NCBI RefSeq assembly: GCF_013170825.1
Contig: NZ_CP033365.1
Coordinates: forward strand, 930,001 to 994,000
Reading direction: 5' to 3'
Origin: Mesorhizobium sp. NZP2298
Lineage (GTDB): Bacteria > Pseudomonadota > Alphaproteobacteria > Rhizobiales > Rhizobiaceae
DNA: 64,000 nt
Within the stretch, counting starts at the first letter, position 1, and each line of letters starts with the position of its first letter. The translations under genes and the position numbers were made by a program. The notes under the pieces are model-generated. The model made no database searches and had not been told where the DNA came from. It was given only the letters and a program-made list of their open reading frames with translations. Below are positions 24,863-35,408 of this stretch, piece after piece.

Positions 24863-25171
24863 ATTCGATCCTCTGTCAGCTTCGCCGGGCGGCTGGGGAC
24901 AAATCTGGGGACAGGCTCTTTTGCCTTCTGGCCATCCACAGGGCCGGTTTTCTGCGGGATGTTCCAAGGCTTTGACTCCAATGACAGATTCCGGACCATC
25001 CCCAGAACCCCGCAGCCGGGAGAGAGAAGCGCGCGACAATATGCTTGCTGGCTTTTTGCCTGACGAAGCGGGACAGGTGACAACCACCACAACCAACAGA
25101 CTCTTAGAATCAGAAGAATCTTAGATATAAGAATCTTTGATTATAGGAAGGCTGGGAGAGGCGAGCGCTCA

Positions 25172-26203
25172 ATGTCCAAAAGCCGGATCATGCTGGACGT
25201 CCTGAAGGGCGAGGCAGTGTTCCCGCCTCCGCTCTGGATGATGCGTCAGGCCGGGCGCTATCTGCCTGAGTATCGTGAAACACGCAGGCGCGCCGGTTCG
25301 TTCCTCGACCTTTGCTACGATCCCGACCTCGCCGTCGAAGTGACGCTGCAGCCAATCGAGCGCTTCGGCTTCGATGCCTCGATCCTGTTCTCGGATATCC
25401 TTGTCGTTCCGCATGCGCTCGGCCGCGACGTACGCTTTGAAGAAGGGCGAGGACCGCTTTTGACGCCGATCTCGGTTGCCGAGATCATGGCTCTGCAAAG
25501 CGATGTGTTTCACGTGAATCTCGAACCGGTCTATGAGACGGTTCGCCGGTTGCGGGCAAAACTGCCTGATGAAACCACCCTGATCGGCTTCTGCGGCGCG
25601 CCGTGGACGGTGGCGACCTACATGATTGCCGGCCATGGAACGCCTGACCAGGCGCCGGCGCGGCTGTTCGCCTATCGTGAGCCGGCGGCGTTCCAACATC
25701 TTCTGCAGGTGCTTGCCGACCATTCGGCGGCCTATCTGATCCGCCAGATCGAGGCCGGCGCCGACGTCGTGCAGATTTTCGATTCCTGGTCCGGCGTGCT
25801 CGACGATGCGTCGTTCGACCAGTTTTGCGTCTGGCCAGTGGCCGAGATCGTCAGGCAGGTCCGGGCGGTCCATCCCGATGTGCCGATCATCGGTTTTCCC
25901 AAGGGCGCCGGCGCCCGCTACCGGACCTATCGCCAGAAGACCGGCGTAACGGGCCTGGGGATCGACTGGACCGTGCCGCTGGCGGCGGCGAAGGACCTGC
26001 AGCGCTCGGGTGCCGTTCAGGGCAATCTCGATCCCTTGCGTCTCGTGGCTGGCGGCAAGGCGCTGTCCGATGGCGTCGATACCATCCTGAAGGCTCTGGG
26101 TGACGGACCGCTGATCTTCAATCTCGGCCACGGCATCACGCCGGAGACACCGATCGCGCATGTCGAGGCAATGGTGAAACAGGTGAGGAGCGCGGTACGC
26201 TGA
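25172..26203 (+). CDS. hemE: Uroporphyrinogen decarboxylase
   Basis: Removes four carboxyls from uroporphyrinogen III to give coproporphyrinogen III in heme synthesis; 343 aa. It has the N-terminal signature [20 protein letters not shown] (about 18-37), the [11 protein letters not shown] motif with the catalytic Asp, and [14 protein letters not shown]. The ATG at 25172 borders the AT-rich end of oriC. A degenerate parS-like palindrome (25506-25521) is embedded in the coding sequence. It overlaps hemJ by 1 bp. Confidence 0.97.
   Translation: MSKSRIMLDVLKGEAVFPPPLWMMRQAGRYLPEYRETRRRAGSFLDLCYDPDLAVEVTLQPIERFGFDASILFSDILVVPHALGRDVRFEEGRGPLLTPISVAEIMALQSDVFHVNLEPVYETVRRLRAKLPDETTLIGFCGAPWTVATYMIAGHGTPDQAPARLFAYREPAAFQHLLQVLADHSAAYLIRQIEAGADVVQIFDSWSGVLDDASFDQFCVWPVAEIVRQVRAVHPDVPIIGFPKGAGARYRTYRQKTGVTGLGIDWTVPLAAAKDLQRSGAVQGNLDPLRLVAGGKALSDGVDTILKALGDGPLIFNLGHGITPETPIAHVEAMVKQVRSAVR
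25506..25521. promoter_or_regulatory. Degenerate parS-like site inside hemE
   Basis: TGTTTCACGTGAATCT matches 14 of 16 positions of TGTTTCACGTGAAACA, with the left half and centre intact. It lies about 0.35 kb from oriC. It could be chance within the codons for Asp-Val-Phe-His-Val-Asn-Leu. Confidence 0.45.
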
Positions 26204-26739
26204 TGGCTGAGATGAACCACACAAACAGCACCTCCCAGGCGATGATGCGCATGATCATCAGCATCGGCGTCCTGATTGTGCTGACAGCGCTTCTGTTTTT
26301 CGTCGCACCCGACAGCTTTTACCCCTGGGCGAAGGCGATCCATATCCTCGCCGTCATCTCCTGGATGGCCGGCATGCTCTATCTGCCGCGGCTGTTCGTC
26401 TACCACGTCGATGCCGAGAAAGGCTCGGTGCAGTCGGAGACCTTCAAGGTGATGGAGCGGCGCCTGCTGCGCGGCATCATCAATCCGGCGATGATCGTCA
26501 CCTGGGTGTTCGGGCTGTGGCTTGCCTGGAAAGTCTTTGGCTTCCAGGGCGGCTGGCTGCACGCCAAGATCGGCCTGGTGCTTCTGTTGTCCGGTGTACA
26601 TGGCTATCTTTCCGGCGCGGTGCGGAAATTCGCTGAAGATCGCAATGAAAAGTCCGCGAAGCACTGGCGGATGATCAACGAGATCCCCACATTGCTGATG
26701 ATCGCGATCGTGATCCTGGTTGTCGTCAAGCCATTCTGA
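26203..26739 (+). CDS. hemJ: Protoporphyrinogen IX oxidase, HemJ type
   Basis: 178-aa inner-membrane enzyme that oxidises protoporphyrinogen IX in bacteria without HemG or HemY. There are four or five membrane segments. The conserved His and Lys are in AIHILAVISWMAGMLYLPRLFVYHV and in LHAKIGLVLLLSGVHGYLSG. The stop codon of hemE overlaps its ATG, so translation is coupled and the two heme steps stay together. hemE-hemJ-rho is the usual order near the rhizobial origin. Confidence 0.94.
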   Translation: MAEMNHTNSTSQAMMRMIISIGVLIVLTALLFFVAPDSFYPWAKAIHILAVISWMAGMLYLPRLFVYHVDAEKGSVQSETFKVMERRLLRGIINPAMIVTWVFGLWLAWKVFGFQGGWLHAKIGLVLLLSGVHGYLSGAVRKFAEDRNEKSAKHWRMINEIPTLLMIAIVILVVVKPF

Positions 26740-26782
26740 CGCAGGCCGCGCGAAGGTGGTCGCGGTTTCTGGATAACGACAT

Positions 26783-26820
26783 GCCGCGCTCCGGGCCTTT
26801 TTCGGCCCGCAAAACGCGGC
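26783..26820 (+). other. Nested hairpin between hemJ and rho
   Basis: GCCGCG pairs with CGCGGC, and inside it CGGGCC pairs with GGCCCG around a T5 loop. It may be a weak hemJ terminator or part of the rho leader. The T-run is in the loop and not after the stem, so it is not a standard intrinsic terminator. Confidence 0.3.
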
Positions 26821-26956
26821 TTGCTCTTTCATCCGACCGACGATAAAAGACGGGTCTTCCTTCCCGTCATGCGCCGCCCCTCATTGTTTTCGGCCGCGCC
26901 CGGCATTTGTCGCATCCCGCCGATATTTTTTCCCAAAGCTCACCCAGAGTCCGTCT

Positions 26957-28222
<1,266 letters not shown>

Positions 28223-28227
28223 AGCGC

Positions 28228-28274
28228 TTACCCTCCCCCTTGTGGGGAGGGTCGGATCCGCGCAGCGGAGCGGG
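28228..28274. repeat. CCCTCCCC/GGGGAGGG intergenic repeat (half copy)
   Basis: Hairpin CCCTCCCCCTTGTGGGGAGGG followed by the CCGCGCAGCGGAGCGGG block. A fuller relative lies at 43548-43684. It lies between convergent rho and the DUF255 gene and might work as a bidirectional stop. Confidence 0.65.
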
Positions 28275-28293
28275 CCAGCGCCGGGCTGGCGAT

Positions 28294-30378
28294 TCATCTC
28301 CGCCGCAACAACTGTTCCAGTTCCTCCGCATCCGTCACCGCCGGCAGACAGACCTGCCCGGTACAAAGCCAGGCGCCTGGTCTGTTGGTCGGCGGGAAGA
28401 TGCCGCCGGGCAGAAGCGGTCGATTCGCCTCCGAACCAATCGTCGTAATGATGTCGACGCGGCGTGGGTCAGGGCATCGATTCGCAACCGGAACGAGCTT
28501 CGGATCTTCCGGCCTGTCCACGATGACCAGTTTCAGGGGCTCGATTGCAAGCGAACAGGCATTGATGATGCCCGCCTGGCCATAGGCCTGATGCGCGGCG
28601 CGGCCGGCCGCGTGCTCGGCGACCTGCCAGGCCTTTTCCTGCAGGTCGAGATCGCCAGTGACGGAGGCGAGCCGGACCAGCGCTTCGATGATCTGGCTGG
28701 TGGCTGACGAAATGGCCTCGTCCACATCGCCCCTGATGCGGATCGGCACGTCGGTGCTGTCCGAAGCGGTCAGATAGTAACCCGTCCCCGTGGCGTCGGC
28801 GTGCCAACGGTCGAGTTGTTCGACGAACCCGCTGGCCTGATCGACATAATTCCAATCGCCTGACGCTTCGAACAGCGAGATGGCGGCGTTGGCCATGGCG
28901 GCATAGTCGCTCGACAGAGCGGGGAAGAGTTTTCTGCGGCCGAGCATGGAATGCGGCAAGCGCTTGTCGTGGCCGGCCGCGACGATATGGGCAAAGGCTT
29001 TTGCCGCGACCTCGATCCAGTCGTGCCGGTTCAGCGAGCGGCCGGCCCCGGCGAGCGCAGCTATCATCTGGCCGTTCCAGTCGGTGAGGGTCTTTGCATC
29101 CAGGCCCGGCCTGACCCGCTCTTCCCGGACGGCGAGAAGCCGCTCCTTGAGCGGGATCAATCGTTCGCGCTCGCCCACGCCCCGGATTTGCTGAGCGCGG
29201 GTTTGATGGACAACCGGCTTGCCTTCCCAGCCATGCGGGCTGGAGAGTGTGAAGTAGTTGAAAAACAATGCAGAATCGTCACCGAGGACGGTTTCCACTT
29301 CCTCTCGGCTCCAGGTGTAGAAAAGACCTTCCTCACCATCGCTGTCGGCGTCGAGGCTGGCGGCGAAAGCACCGCCGTCGACGCGCATTTCGCGCAGAAG
29401 CCACTCAACCGTCTCTTCGATTCGTATCCGGAACAAATCATTGCCGCTCGCGGCATAGGCCCAGTTGCAGAAGCGGACGAGCTCCGCATTGTCGTAGAGC
29501 ATCTTCTCGAAATGTGGCACCAGCCATTCGGCGTCGGTCGAGTATCGGCTGAGTCCGCCTCCGATATGATCGTAGATGCCGCCGCCGAGCATCTGTTCGA
29601 GGCTGATGAGCACGTCGTCGCGATGCGTGGCGTTGCCGTCGCGCAGCCAGGAGAGCCAGAGCGTGAGCATGAATGGCGCGTTGGGGAATTTCGGGGCGCC
29701 GCGCAGGCCGCCAAGGTCGCGATCGATCATGCCGTCGATGCGGCCGGCGAGGTCGCTCAGCGTCCCGCCGTCAAGGCTCTCCTTGGCGTGCGTGCCGGAG
29801 AGCCGCGCTTCGACATGGCTGGTCAGGCCATCGGCGCTCTGATTCAGGCTGGCGCGCTTTTCCCGCCAGGCCTTGTCGACCGCTTCCATCACCTGGGTGA
29901 ATCCCGGGCGGCCATAGCGCGACTCGCGCGGGAAATAGGTGCCGCCCCAGAACGGCTTGCCATCGGGGGTCAGGAACATGGTCAGCGGCCAGCCGCCTTG
30001 TTCGCCCATCGAGGACAAGGCCGCCATATAGATCTGGTCGATGTCCGGGCGCTCCTCGCGGTCGACCTTGATATTGACGAACAGACGGTTCATGACGGCG
30101 GCGACCGCGTCATTCTCGAAGCTTTCATGGGCCATGACATGGCACCAGTGGCAGGCGGCATAGCCGACGGAAAGCAGGATCGGCTTGTCGAGGGCCTTCG
30201 CTTCCTCGAGCGAAGCCGGCGACCAGGCCCGCCAATGGACGGGGTTGCCGCTGTGCTGCTGCAGGTAGGGGCTGGCCTCGTCGGCAAGCAGGTTTTGCGC
30301 GGGCAGTGTCACAATGGAACTCGGGGTAACTCGGTTCAACGTGTGGCGGAAGCTAGGGCGGTTCAGCAGAGCGGGCAA
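28294..30378 (-). CDS. Thioredoxin-domain protein of the DUF255/YyaL (SPATA20) family
   Basis: 694-aa cytoplasmic protein. The N-terminal DUF255 thioredoxin-like domain has SGNPVHWRAWSPASLEEAK and the CHWCH motif (Cys76, Cys79 in VGYAACHWCHVMAHESFE). An alpha/alpha-toroid region resembling N-acylglucosamine epimerases follows (HFEKMLYDNAELV, ADSDGEEGLFYTWS). The biochemical role is not known. The start is uncertain: the frame opens at 30378, immediately against the divergent mnmE start at 30379, and a GTG at 30312 just before TLPAQNLLADEASPYL is a good alternative. Its minus orientation interrupts the otherwise rightward rho-mnmE-mnmG run. Confidence 0.9.
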   Translation of the reverse strand: MPALLNRPSFRHTLNRVTPSSIVTLPAQNLLADEASPYLQQHSGNPVHWRAWSPASLEEAKALDKPILLSVGYAACHWCHVMAHESFENDAVAAVMNRLFVNIKVDREERPDIDQIYMAALSSMGEQGGWPLTMFLTPDGKPFWGGTYFPRESRYGRPGFTQVMEAVDKAWREKRASLNQSADGLTSHVEARLSGTHAKESLDGGTLSDLAGRIDGMIDRDLGGLRGAPKFPNAPFMLTLWLSWLRDGNATHRDDVLISLEQMLGGGIYDHIGGGLSRYSTDAEWLVPHFEKMLYDNAELVRFCNWAYAASGNDLFRIRIEETVEWLLREMRVDGGAFAASLDADSDGEEGLFYTWSREEVETVLGDDSALFFNYFTLSSPHGWEGKPVVHQTRAQQIRGVGERERLIPLKERLLAVREERVRPGLDAKTLTDWNGQMIAALAGAGRSLNRHDWIEVAAKAFAHIVAAGHDKRLPHSMLGRRKLFPALSSDYAAMANAAISLFEASGDWNYVDQASGFVEQLDRWHADATGTGYYLTASDSTDVPIRIRGDVDEAISSATSQIIEALVRLASVTGDLDLQEKAWQVAEHAAGRAAHQAYGQAGIINACSLAIEPLKLVIVDRPEDPKLVPVANRCPDPRRVDIITTIGSEANRPLLPGGIFPPTNRPGAWLCTGQVCLPAVTDAEELEQLLRRR

Positions 30379-31710
30379 ATGATTTCAGGCGATTCGATCG
30401 TAGCGCTGTCCAGCGGCCGACTTCCGGCCGGCGTTGCCGTGCTGCGTATTTCCGGTCCGCAAACTCGATTCGTTGTCGAAACGATTGCGGGCGGTATGGT
30501 TAAGGCCCGTGCGGCGGTTCTGCGCACGTTCAGGGCACCGGATGGATCCGTGCTGGACAGCGGGCTCGTCGTCTTCTTTCCGGGCCCAGCCAGCTTTACC
30601 GGAGAGGACGTGGCCGAATTCCATGTCCATGGCGGACGCGCCGTTGTAGCCAGAATGCTCGAGACGATCGTCGCTTTTGACGGCGTCAGGCACGCGGAAC
30701 CAGGCGAATTCACGCGTCGAGCCTTTCTCAATGGCAAGGTCGACCTGGTCGAAACCGAGGCACTGGCGGATCTGGTCAATGCCGAAACCGAGGCGCAGCG
30801 TCGCTTTGCCATCCAGAATGCGGAGGGCGCTCAGAGCGCGCTTTATCTCGGCTGGCGCCGGCGGCTGATCCATGCGCGCGCCATGATCGAGGCGGAGATC
30901 GACTTCGCCGAGGAAGACGATGTGCCGGGTTCCGTTTCGGATACGGTCTGGTCCGATGTGAGGGCGATGATCGCGGAAATCGATCGCCACGTCGCCGGAT
31001 TTCGCACCGCCGAGATCATCCGCGAGGGGTTCGAGGTGGTCATCCTCGGTGCGCCGAATGCCGGCAAGTCGAGTCTGTTCAACGCCTTGGCGCGACGCGA
31101 TGCAGCTATAGTAACGGATGAACCGGGCACGACACGGGACCTGCTTGAGGTGCTGCTTGATCTCGACGGTATGCGCGTCAGGCTGACGGATACGGCCGGG
31201 TTGCGCGACGCGCCGGGCAAGGTGGAGGCGATCGGCATAGAAAAGGCGCGGGCCAAGGCGGATCGTGCCGATCTCTTGCTGCTGCTGGAGGATATTCTGT
31301 CTCCCGGTGATGTCGGCCCGTTGCCGGGTGCAGCAGCTTTGCTGCGCGTTGGCACCAAGGTCGACCTGCTGGACGGGCAGACGGCTCGGGAAGCGGCCGG
31401 TCGCTATGACCTTGTTATTTCAACCGTAAAGGGGACTGGCGTGGAAGCGCTGCTTGCTGAAATCGCCCGACGCGCGACGGAAGCTGCCGGTGACATCGGC
31501 GATGTTCTGCCGTCGCGCCTGCGCCATGTCGAACTGCTTGGGGACGCCAATCGGCATCTGCTTCGCGCCACGGATGACGGTAGCGCGGGCCAAGAACTGC
31601 GCGCCGAGGAATTGCGGCTGGCGGCGGATCGCCTGGGCCGGATCGTCGGTGCCATCGATGTCGAGGATATGCTCGATGTGATTTTCGGACAGTTCTGCAT
31701 TGGGAAGTGA
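30379..31710 (+). CDS. mnmE: tRNA modification GTPase MnmE
   Basis: 443-aa GTPase that with MnmG makes 5-(carboxymethyl)aminomethyl-uridine at the tRNA wobble base. It has an N-terminal folate-binding domain (SGDSIVALSSGRLPAGVAVL), the G-domain P-loop VILGAPNAGKSSLFNAL (about 221-237), G3 DTAGLRDAPG, and the C-terminal CIGK whose Cys is required. The ATG at 30379 gives the family's start. A parS-like site overlaps its stop codon (31708-31723). Confidence 0.97.
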   Translation: MISGDSIVALSSGRLPAGVAVLRISGPQTRFVVETIAGGMVKARAAVLRTFRAPDGSVLDSGLVVFFPGPASFTGEDVAEFHVHGGRAVVARMLETIVAFDGVRHAEPGEFTRRAFLNGKVDLVETEALADLVNAETEAQRRFAIQNAEGAQSALYLGWRRRLIHARAMIEAEIDFAEEDDVPGSVSDTVWSDVRAMIAEIDRHVAGFRTAEIIREGFEVVILGAPNAGKSSLFNALARRDAAIVTDEPGTTRDLLEVLLDLDGMRVRLTDTAGLRDAPGKVEAIGIEKARAKADRADLLLLLEDILSPGDVGPLPGAAALLRVGTKVDLLDGQTAREAAGRYDLVISTVKGTGVEALLAEIARRATEAAGDIGDVLPSRLRHVELLGDANRHLLRATDDGSAGQELRAEELRLAADRLGRIVGAIDVEDMLDVIFGQFCIGK

Positions 31711-31723
31711 CTCACGTGAAACA
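31708..31723. promoter_or_regulatory. parS-like site 1 (TGACTCACGTGAAACA)
   Basis: 14 of 16 match to TGTTTCACGTGAAACA; the left half is changed to contain GACTC, a GANTC methylation site. It overlaps the mnmE stop. The same 16-mer recurs at 31812 and 31841. Confidence 0.75.
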
Positions 31724-31811
31724 AAGGTTTTGGCGAGACGGGGCTGATTGACGGAAACCCTGCTTTGCCTTTGGATGACGAAATCGGGGACGCTTCGGCA
31801 ATTCTCAGCCA

Positions 31812-31827
31812 TGACTCACGTGAAACA
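31812..31827. promoter_or_regulatory. parS-like site 2 (TGACTCACGTGAAACA)
   Basis: Identical to the site at 31708-31723. It contains GACTC. Confidence 0.75.
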
Positions 31828-31840
31828 ATAGGTGCACTGC

Positions 31841-31856
31841 TGACTCACGTGAAACA
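31841..31856. promoter_or_regulatory. parS-like site 3 (TGACTCACGTGAAACA)
   Basis: Identical to sites 1 and 2. It starts 29 bp after site 2 and 38 bp before site 4. Confidence 0.75.
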
Positions 31857-31878
31857 TTGTCGAGCTTGGCTCTCATCC

Positions 31879-31894
31879 TGTTTCACGTGAAACT
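31879..31894. promoter_or_regulatory. parS site 4 (TGTTTCACGTGAAACT)
   Basis: 15 of 16 match to the parS consensus, with both halves intact except the last base. It is the best site in the mnmE-mnmG gap and lies about 75 bp upstream of the mnmG start. Confidence 0.85.
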
Positions 31895-31969
31895 TGCTGC
31901 GAAGTTTTCTTGACAGCCCCGCCTTGCGGGGACATGTGTCCCTCAATCTTTGAGTCCGGGAAATTTGAA

Positions 31970-33859
31970 ATGAGCGATCACTATGATGTGGTTGTGGTGG
32001 GCGGTGGCCATGCGGGTTGCGAGGCGGCCAGCGCCGCCGCGCGCGCCGGTGCCAGAACCGCACTGGTAACGCTGCGCTTCGACACCATCGGTGTCATGTC
32101 ATGCAATCCGGCGATTGGCGGCCTCGGCAAGGGCCATCTGGTGCGCGAGATTGACGCCATGGACGGCCTGATGGGCCGTGTGGCGGATGCCGCCGGCATC
32201 CAGTTCCGTCTGCTGAACCGGCGCAAGGGCCCGGCGGTCCGCGGGCCCCGCACGCAGGCCGACAGGAAGCTCTATCGCCTTGCGATGCAAGAAGCGATTC
32301 GGCAGCAGAACGATCTCGATGTGGTTGAGGCCGAGGTTCTGGATTTCGAGATTGACAACGGCAAGATCGCCGCCGTTCTGCTGGCAGACGGCAGAAGGCT
32401 GGCTTGCGGCGCCGTGGTCCTGACGACTGGCACCTTCCTGCGCGGACTCATTCATATCGGCGAGAAGAAGATTGTTGCCGGCCGCATGAACGAGCAGGCG
32501 AGCCTCGGCCTGTCGGCGACCATGGATCGTGCGGGCTTCAAGCTTGGCCGGCTGAAGACCGGAACGCCGCCGCGGCTGGATGGAAAGACCATTGACTGGG
32601 CTTCACTGGACCGGCAGGCGGCGGACGAAGATCCGGTGCCGTTCTCACTGATGACCGACCGCATCGAAACACCGCAGATCGACTGCGGCATCACGCGCAC
32701 GACGGCCGCCACGCACGAGCTGATCCGCGCCAACCTTGGCCGCTCCGCCATGTATTCCGGCTCCATCGAAGGCGTCGGCCCGCGTTATTGCCCGTCGATC
32801 GAAGACAAGATCGTCAAGTTCGGCGACCGGGACGGCCATCAGATCTTTCTCGAGCCGGAAGGGCTCGATGACGATACGGTCTATCCGAACGGGATTTCGA
32901 CTTCGCTGCCCGAGGATGTGCAGCTCGATATCCTCAAAACCATTCCGGGGCTGGAGCGCGCGGTGATGCTGCAGCCCGGCTATGCCATTGAATATGATCA
33001 TGTCGATCCGCGCGAGCTGCATCAGACGCTGGAAACCAGACGGGTCGCCGGACTGTTCCTGGCCGGACAGATCAACGGCACGACCGGATATGAAGAGGCC
33101 GCCGGACAAGGCTTGCTTGCGGGGCTCAACGCGGCGCGCCGGGCGGCGGGCGGGGAACAGATCGTGCTCAGCCGCACCGAGGCTTATATCGGTGTGATGG
33201 TCGATGATCTCACCAGTCGCGGCATCAGCGAACCCTACCGGATGTTTACCTCGCGTGCCGAATTCCGGCTGTCGCTGCGCGCCGACAATGCCGATGAGCG
33301 GCTGACGCCGCTGGCGGAGAGGCTGGGGATTGCCTCGGCGCAACGGAGGCGACGCTATGGCGATGTCATGCAGCGTCTCGACGCCGCGCGAGATCTAGCC
33401 AAGGCCCTGGCCATGACGCCCAATGAGGCGGCACGGCACGGGCTGGAGATCAATCGGGACGGCGTGCGCCGGTCTGCCTATGAATTGCTGGCCTATCCCG
33501 GCGTCGATGTCGCCTGGCTGGCCAGGATAGAGCCGAAATTTGCCGCGATCGATGCCAAGACCGCCGAGCGCCTCGAAACGGAGGCGAAATATTCCGTCTA
33601 CCTCGATCGCCAGAAGACGGATGTTGCACAGATTCGCCATGAGGAGAGCCGGCTGATCCCAGAGACGGTCGATTTCGCAGGCGTTCCTGGGCTGTCGAAC
33701 GAGTTGAAGCAGAAGATGCAGGCACGCCGGCCTCGTTCCATCGCGGATGCCCAGCGCATGGAGGGCATGACGCCGGCGGCGCTGGCGATCATTGTCGCTC
33801 ATGTCCGGCATCATGAGAGCGCGCAGAAGCCCCGGAGCGAACAAAGGGACGTTGCGTGA
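31970..33859 (+). CDS. mnmG: tRNA uridine-5-carboxymethylaminomethyl modification enzyme MnmG (GidA)
   Basis: 629-aa FAD protein, partner of MnmE in wobble uridine modification. The N-terminal Rossmann motif is [20 protein letters not shown] (about 8-27). The family signatures [20 protein letters not shown] and [16 protein letters not shown] are intact, as are [13 protein letters not shown] and the C-terminal [15 protein letters not shown]. The ATG at 31970 is preferred over an earlier in-frame codon at 31910. It overlaps rsmG by 4 bp (GTGA). Confidence 0.97.
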   Translation: MSDHYDVVVVGGGHAGCEAASAAARAGARTALVTLRFDTIGVMSCNPAIGGLGKGHLVREIDAMDGLMGRVADAAGIQFRLLNRRKGPAVRGPRTQADRKLYRLAMQEAIRQQNDLDVVEAEVLDFEIDNGKIAAVLLADGRRLACGAVVLTTGTFLRGLIHIGEKKIVAGRMNEQASLGLSATMDRAGFKLGRLKTGTPPRLDGKTIDWASLDRQAADEDPVPFSLMTDRIETPQIDCGITRTTAATHELIRANLGRSAMYSGSIEGVGPRYCPSIEDKIVKFGDRDGHQIFLEPEGLDDDTVYPNGISTSLPEDVQLDILKTIPGLERAVMLQPGYAIEYDHVDPRELHQTLETRRVAGLFLAGQINGTTGYEEAAGQGLLAGLNAARRAAGGEQIVLSRTEAYIGVMVDDLTSRGISEPYRMFTSRAEFRLSLRADNADERLTPLAERLGIASAQRRRRYGDVMQRLDAARDLAKALAMTPNEAARHGLEINRDGVRRSAYELLAYPGVDVAWLARIEPKFAAIDAKTAERLETEAKYSVYLDRQKTDVAQIRHEESRLIPETVDFAGVPGLSNELKQKMQARRPRSIADAQRMEGMTPAALAIIVAHVRHHESAQKPRSEQRDVA

Positions 33860-34488
33860 GCTCTTTTTCCCTGGAGAGACTGGAGGCCGCCGCCGGCCCG
33901 GTTTCACGTGAAACATTCGACCGCCTGGTGGCGTTCGAACAGATGTTCCAGAAATGGAACCGCAGCATCAATCTCGTGGCGCAGTCGACCTCAGGCGATG
34001 TCTGGCAACGCCATATATTGGACAGCGCACAGCTCGCCCGCATAGAACCCGGTGCCGTGCGTTGGGCCGACATCGGTTCCGGCGGCGGATTTCCAGGCCT
34101 CGTCATGGCCTTCCTGCTCGCCGAGCGCCCTGGGGCCAGTATCGATCTGGTGGAAAGCAACCGCAAAAAGGCTTCGTTCCTGCAGACTGTCGTCGGCCAG
34201 TTCAACCTGCCGGCTCGGGTCGTGGCGCGCCGCATCGAGGACAGCCATGGTGTTGTTGCGACACCGCAAATCGTTACGGCGCGGGCTCTGGCCTCGCTTT
34301 CGGTCCTTCTCGACCTGTCGGCGCCCTGGTTGACATCAGGCGCGCGCGGGCTGTTCCACAAAGGCCGGGATTATCGCGCGGAAGTGCAAGAAAGCGTTAA
34401 CCGATGGTCCTTCGATCTGGTAGAACATCCCAGTGTGACGGACCCGCATGGCGTCATCCTTGAACTGTCAAATCTGCGACCTGTCTGA
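33856..34488 (+). CDS. rsmG: 16S rRNA (guanine527-N7)-methyltransferase RsmG (GidB)
   Basis: 210-aa SAM-dependent methyltransferase acting on G527 of 16S rRNA; its loss gives low-level streptomycin resistance. It has [15 protein letters not shown], the SAM motif [20 protein letters not shown] (about 68-87) and [14 protein letters not shown]. The start is a GTG overlapping the mnmG stop. A parS site (33900-33915) is encoded inside it, at the codons for Val-Ser-Arg-Glu-Thr. The order rsmG-parA-parB is conserved next to bacterial origins. Confidence 0.96.
   Translation: MSSFSLERLEAAAGPVSRETFDRLVAFEQMFQKWNRSINLVAQSTSGDVWQRHILDSAQLARIEPGAVRWADIGSGGGFPGLVMAFLLAERPGASIDLVESNRKKASFLQTVVGQFNLPARVVARRIEDSHGVVATPQIVTARALASLSVLLDLSAPWLTSGARGLFHKGRDYRAEVQESVNRWSFDLVEHPSVTDPHGVILELSNLRPV
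33900..33915. promoter_or_regulatory. parS site inside rsmG (15 of 16 match)
   Basis: GGTTTCACGTGAAACA differs from the parS consensus only at the first base. It is intragenic, as in many bacteria where parS sits in rsmG or parAB. Confidence 0.85.
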
Positions 34489-34521
34489 TCTTCGACTTGT
34501 CGAGCTATCTGGCGACCCAAA

Positions 34522-35343
34522 ATGAATTTCTGGCATAAACCCATGATGAAGAACGGCCCCCGAATCATCACCGTAGCCAACCAGAAGGGCGGTGTCGGCA
34601 AGACCACCACCGCCATCAACCTGGCCACCGCCTTGGCCGCAATCGGCGAAAAGGTGCTGATCGTCGATCTCGATCCGCAAGGCAATGCCAGCACCGGCCT
34701 CGGTATCGACCGCAAGGACCGGACCGTGTCGTCCTACGATGTGCTGACGGGCGCGCTTGAGCTGGAAGCCGCGGCCATTCCGACAGCCGTGCCTGGCCTG
34801 TCCATCGTGCCGTCGACGCTCGATCTGCTCGGCATCGAGATGGAGATCGCCTCGGCGCCGGACCGGGTGCTGCGGCTGCGCAACGCCTTGCGTGCGGCCT
34901 CGGCGCGTTCGGCGGGTTTCGGTTATGTGCTGATCGACTGCCCGCCGTCGCTCAATCTGCTCACGCTCAACTCGATGGCGGCCGCCGATTCGGTGCTGGT
35001 GCCACTGCAATGTGAGTTCTTCGCGCTTGAAGGCCTGAGCCAGCTGCTGGAGACTGTCGAGCAGGTGCGCCGGTCTATCAATCCGGACCTCACCATCCAG
35101 GGTATCGTGCTGACCATGTATGACGGCCGCAACAATCTGGCCAACCAGGTGGTCCAGGATGTGCGCGAGCATATGGGCGATAAGGTCTACGAGACCATCA
35201 TTCCGCGCAATGTGCGGGTGTCCGAGGCGCCGTCCTACGGCAAGCCGGCGATCCTTTACGATCTGAAGTGCTCGGGCAGCCAAGCCTATCTGCAACTGGC
35301 CTCGGAAGTGATCCGCCGCGAGCGCAAATTGCGCGCCGCTTGA
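34522..35343 (+). CDS. parA: Chromosome partitioning ATPase ParA
   Basis: 273-aa deviant-Walker ATPase that moves ParB-parS complexes over the nucleoid. The P-loop with the signature lysine is VANQKGGVGKTTTAINLATA (about 18-37), with LIVDLDPQGNASTGLG and VLIDCPPSLNLLTLNSMAAAD. The start may be the ATG at 34522 or one of two ATGs at 34543 and 34546. No strong Shine-Dalgarno is seen for any of them. It is followed at 65 bp by parB. Confidence 0.97.
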   Translation: MNFWHKPMMKNGPRIITVANQKGGVGKTTTAINLATALAAIGEKVLIVDLDPQGNASTGLGIDRKDRTVSSYDVLTGALELEAAAIPTAVPGLSIVPSTLDLLGIEMEIASAPDRVLRLRNALRAASARSAGFGYVLIDCPPSLNLLTLNSMAAADSVLVPLQCEFFALEGLSQLLETVEQVRRSINPDLTIQGIVLTMYDGRNNLANQVVQDVREHMGDKVYETIIPRNVRVSEAPSYGKPAILYDLKCSGSQAYLQLASEVIRRERKLRAA

Positions 35344-35408
35344 TTAGATCGGATGCATAATTAACAGCCGATTCGATACCGAAACGATCTTGAGACTTTG
35401 GAATAGAC

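Larger units (their letters stand above)
24768..25171. other. Chromosomal replication origin (oriC)
   Basis: 404-bp gene-free stretch between ppsR and hemE, the location of oriC in Caulobacter and rhizobia. It holds a perfect DnaA box in reverse (TGTGGATAA, 24795-24803), a close box TTGTCCACA (24854-24862) and a weaker CCATCCACA (24932-24940). A 45-bp AT-rich tract at about 25100-25145, with three AGAATC repeats, would serve as the unwinding element. Six GANTC (CcrM) sites fall between 24974 and 25135. The hemE promoter must also lie at the right edge. Function is inferred from position and motifs. Confidence 0.85.
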
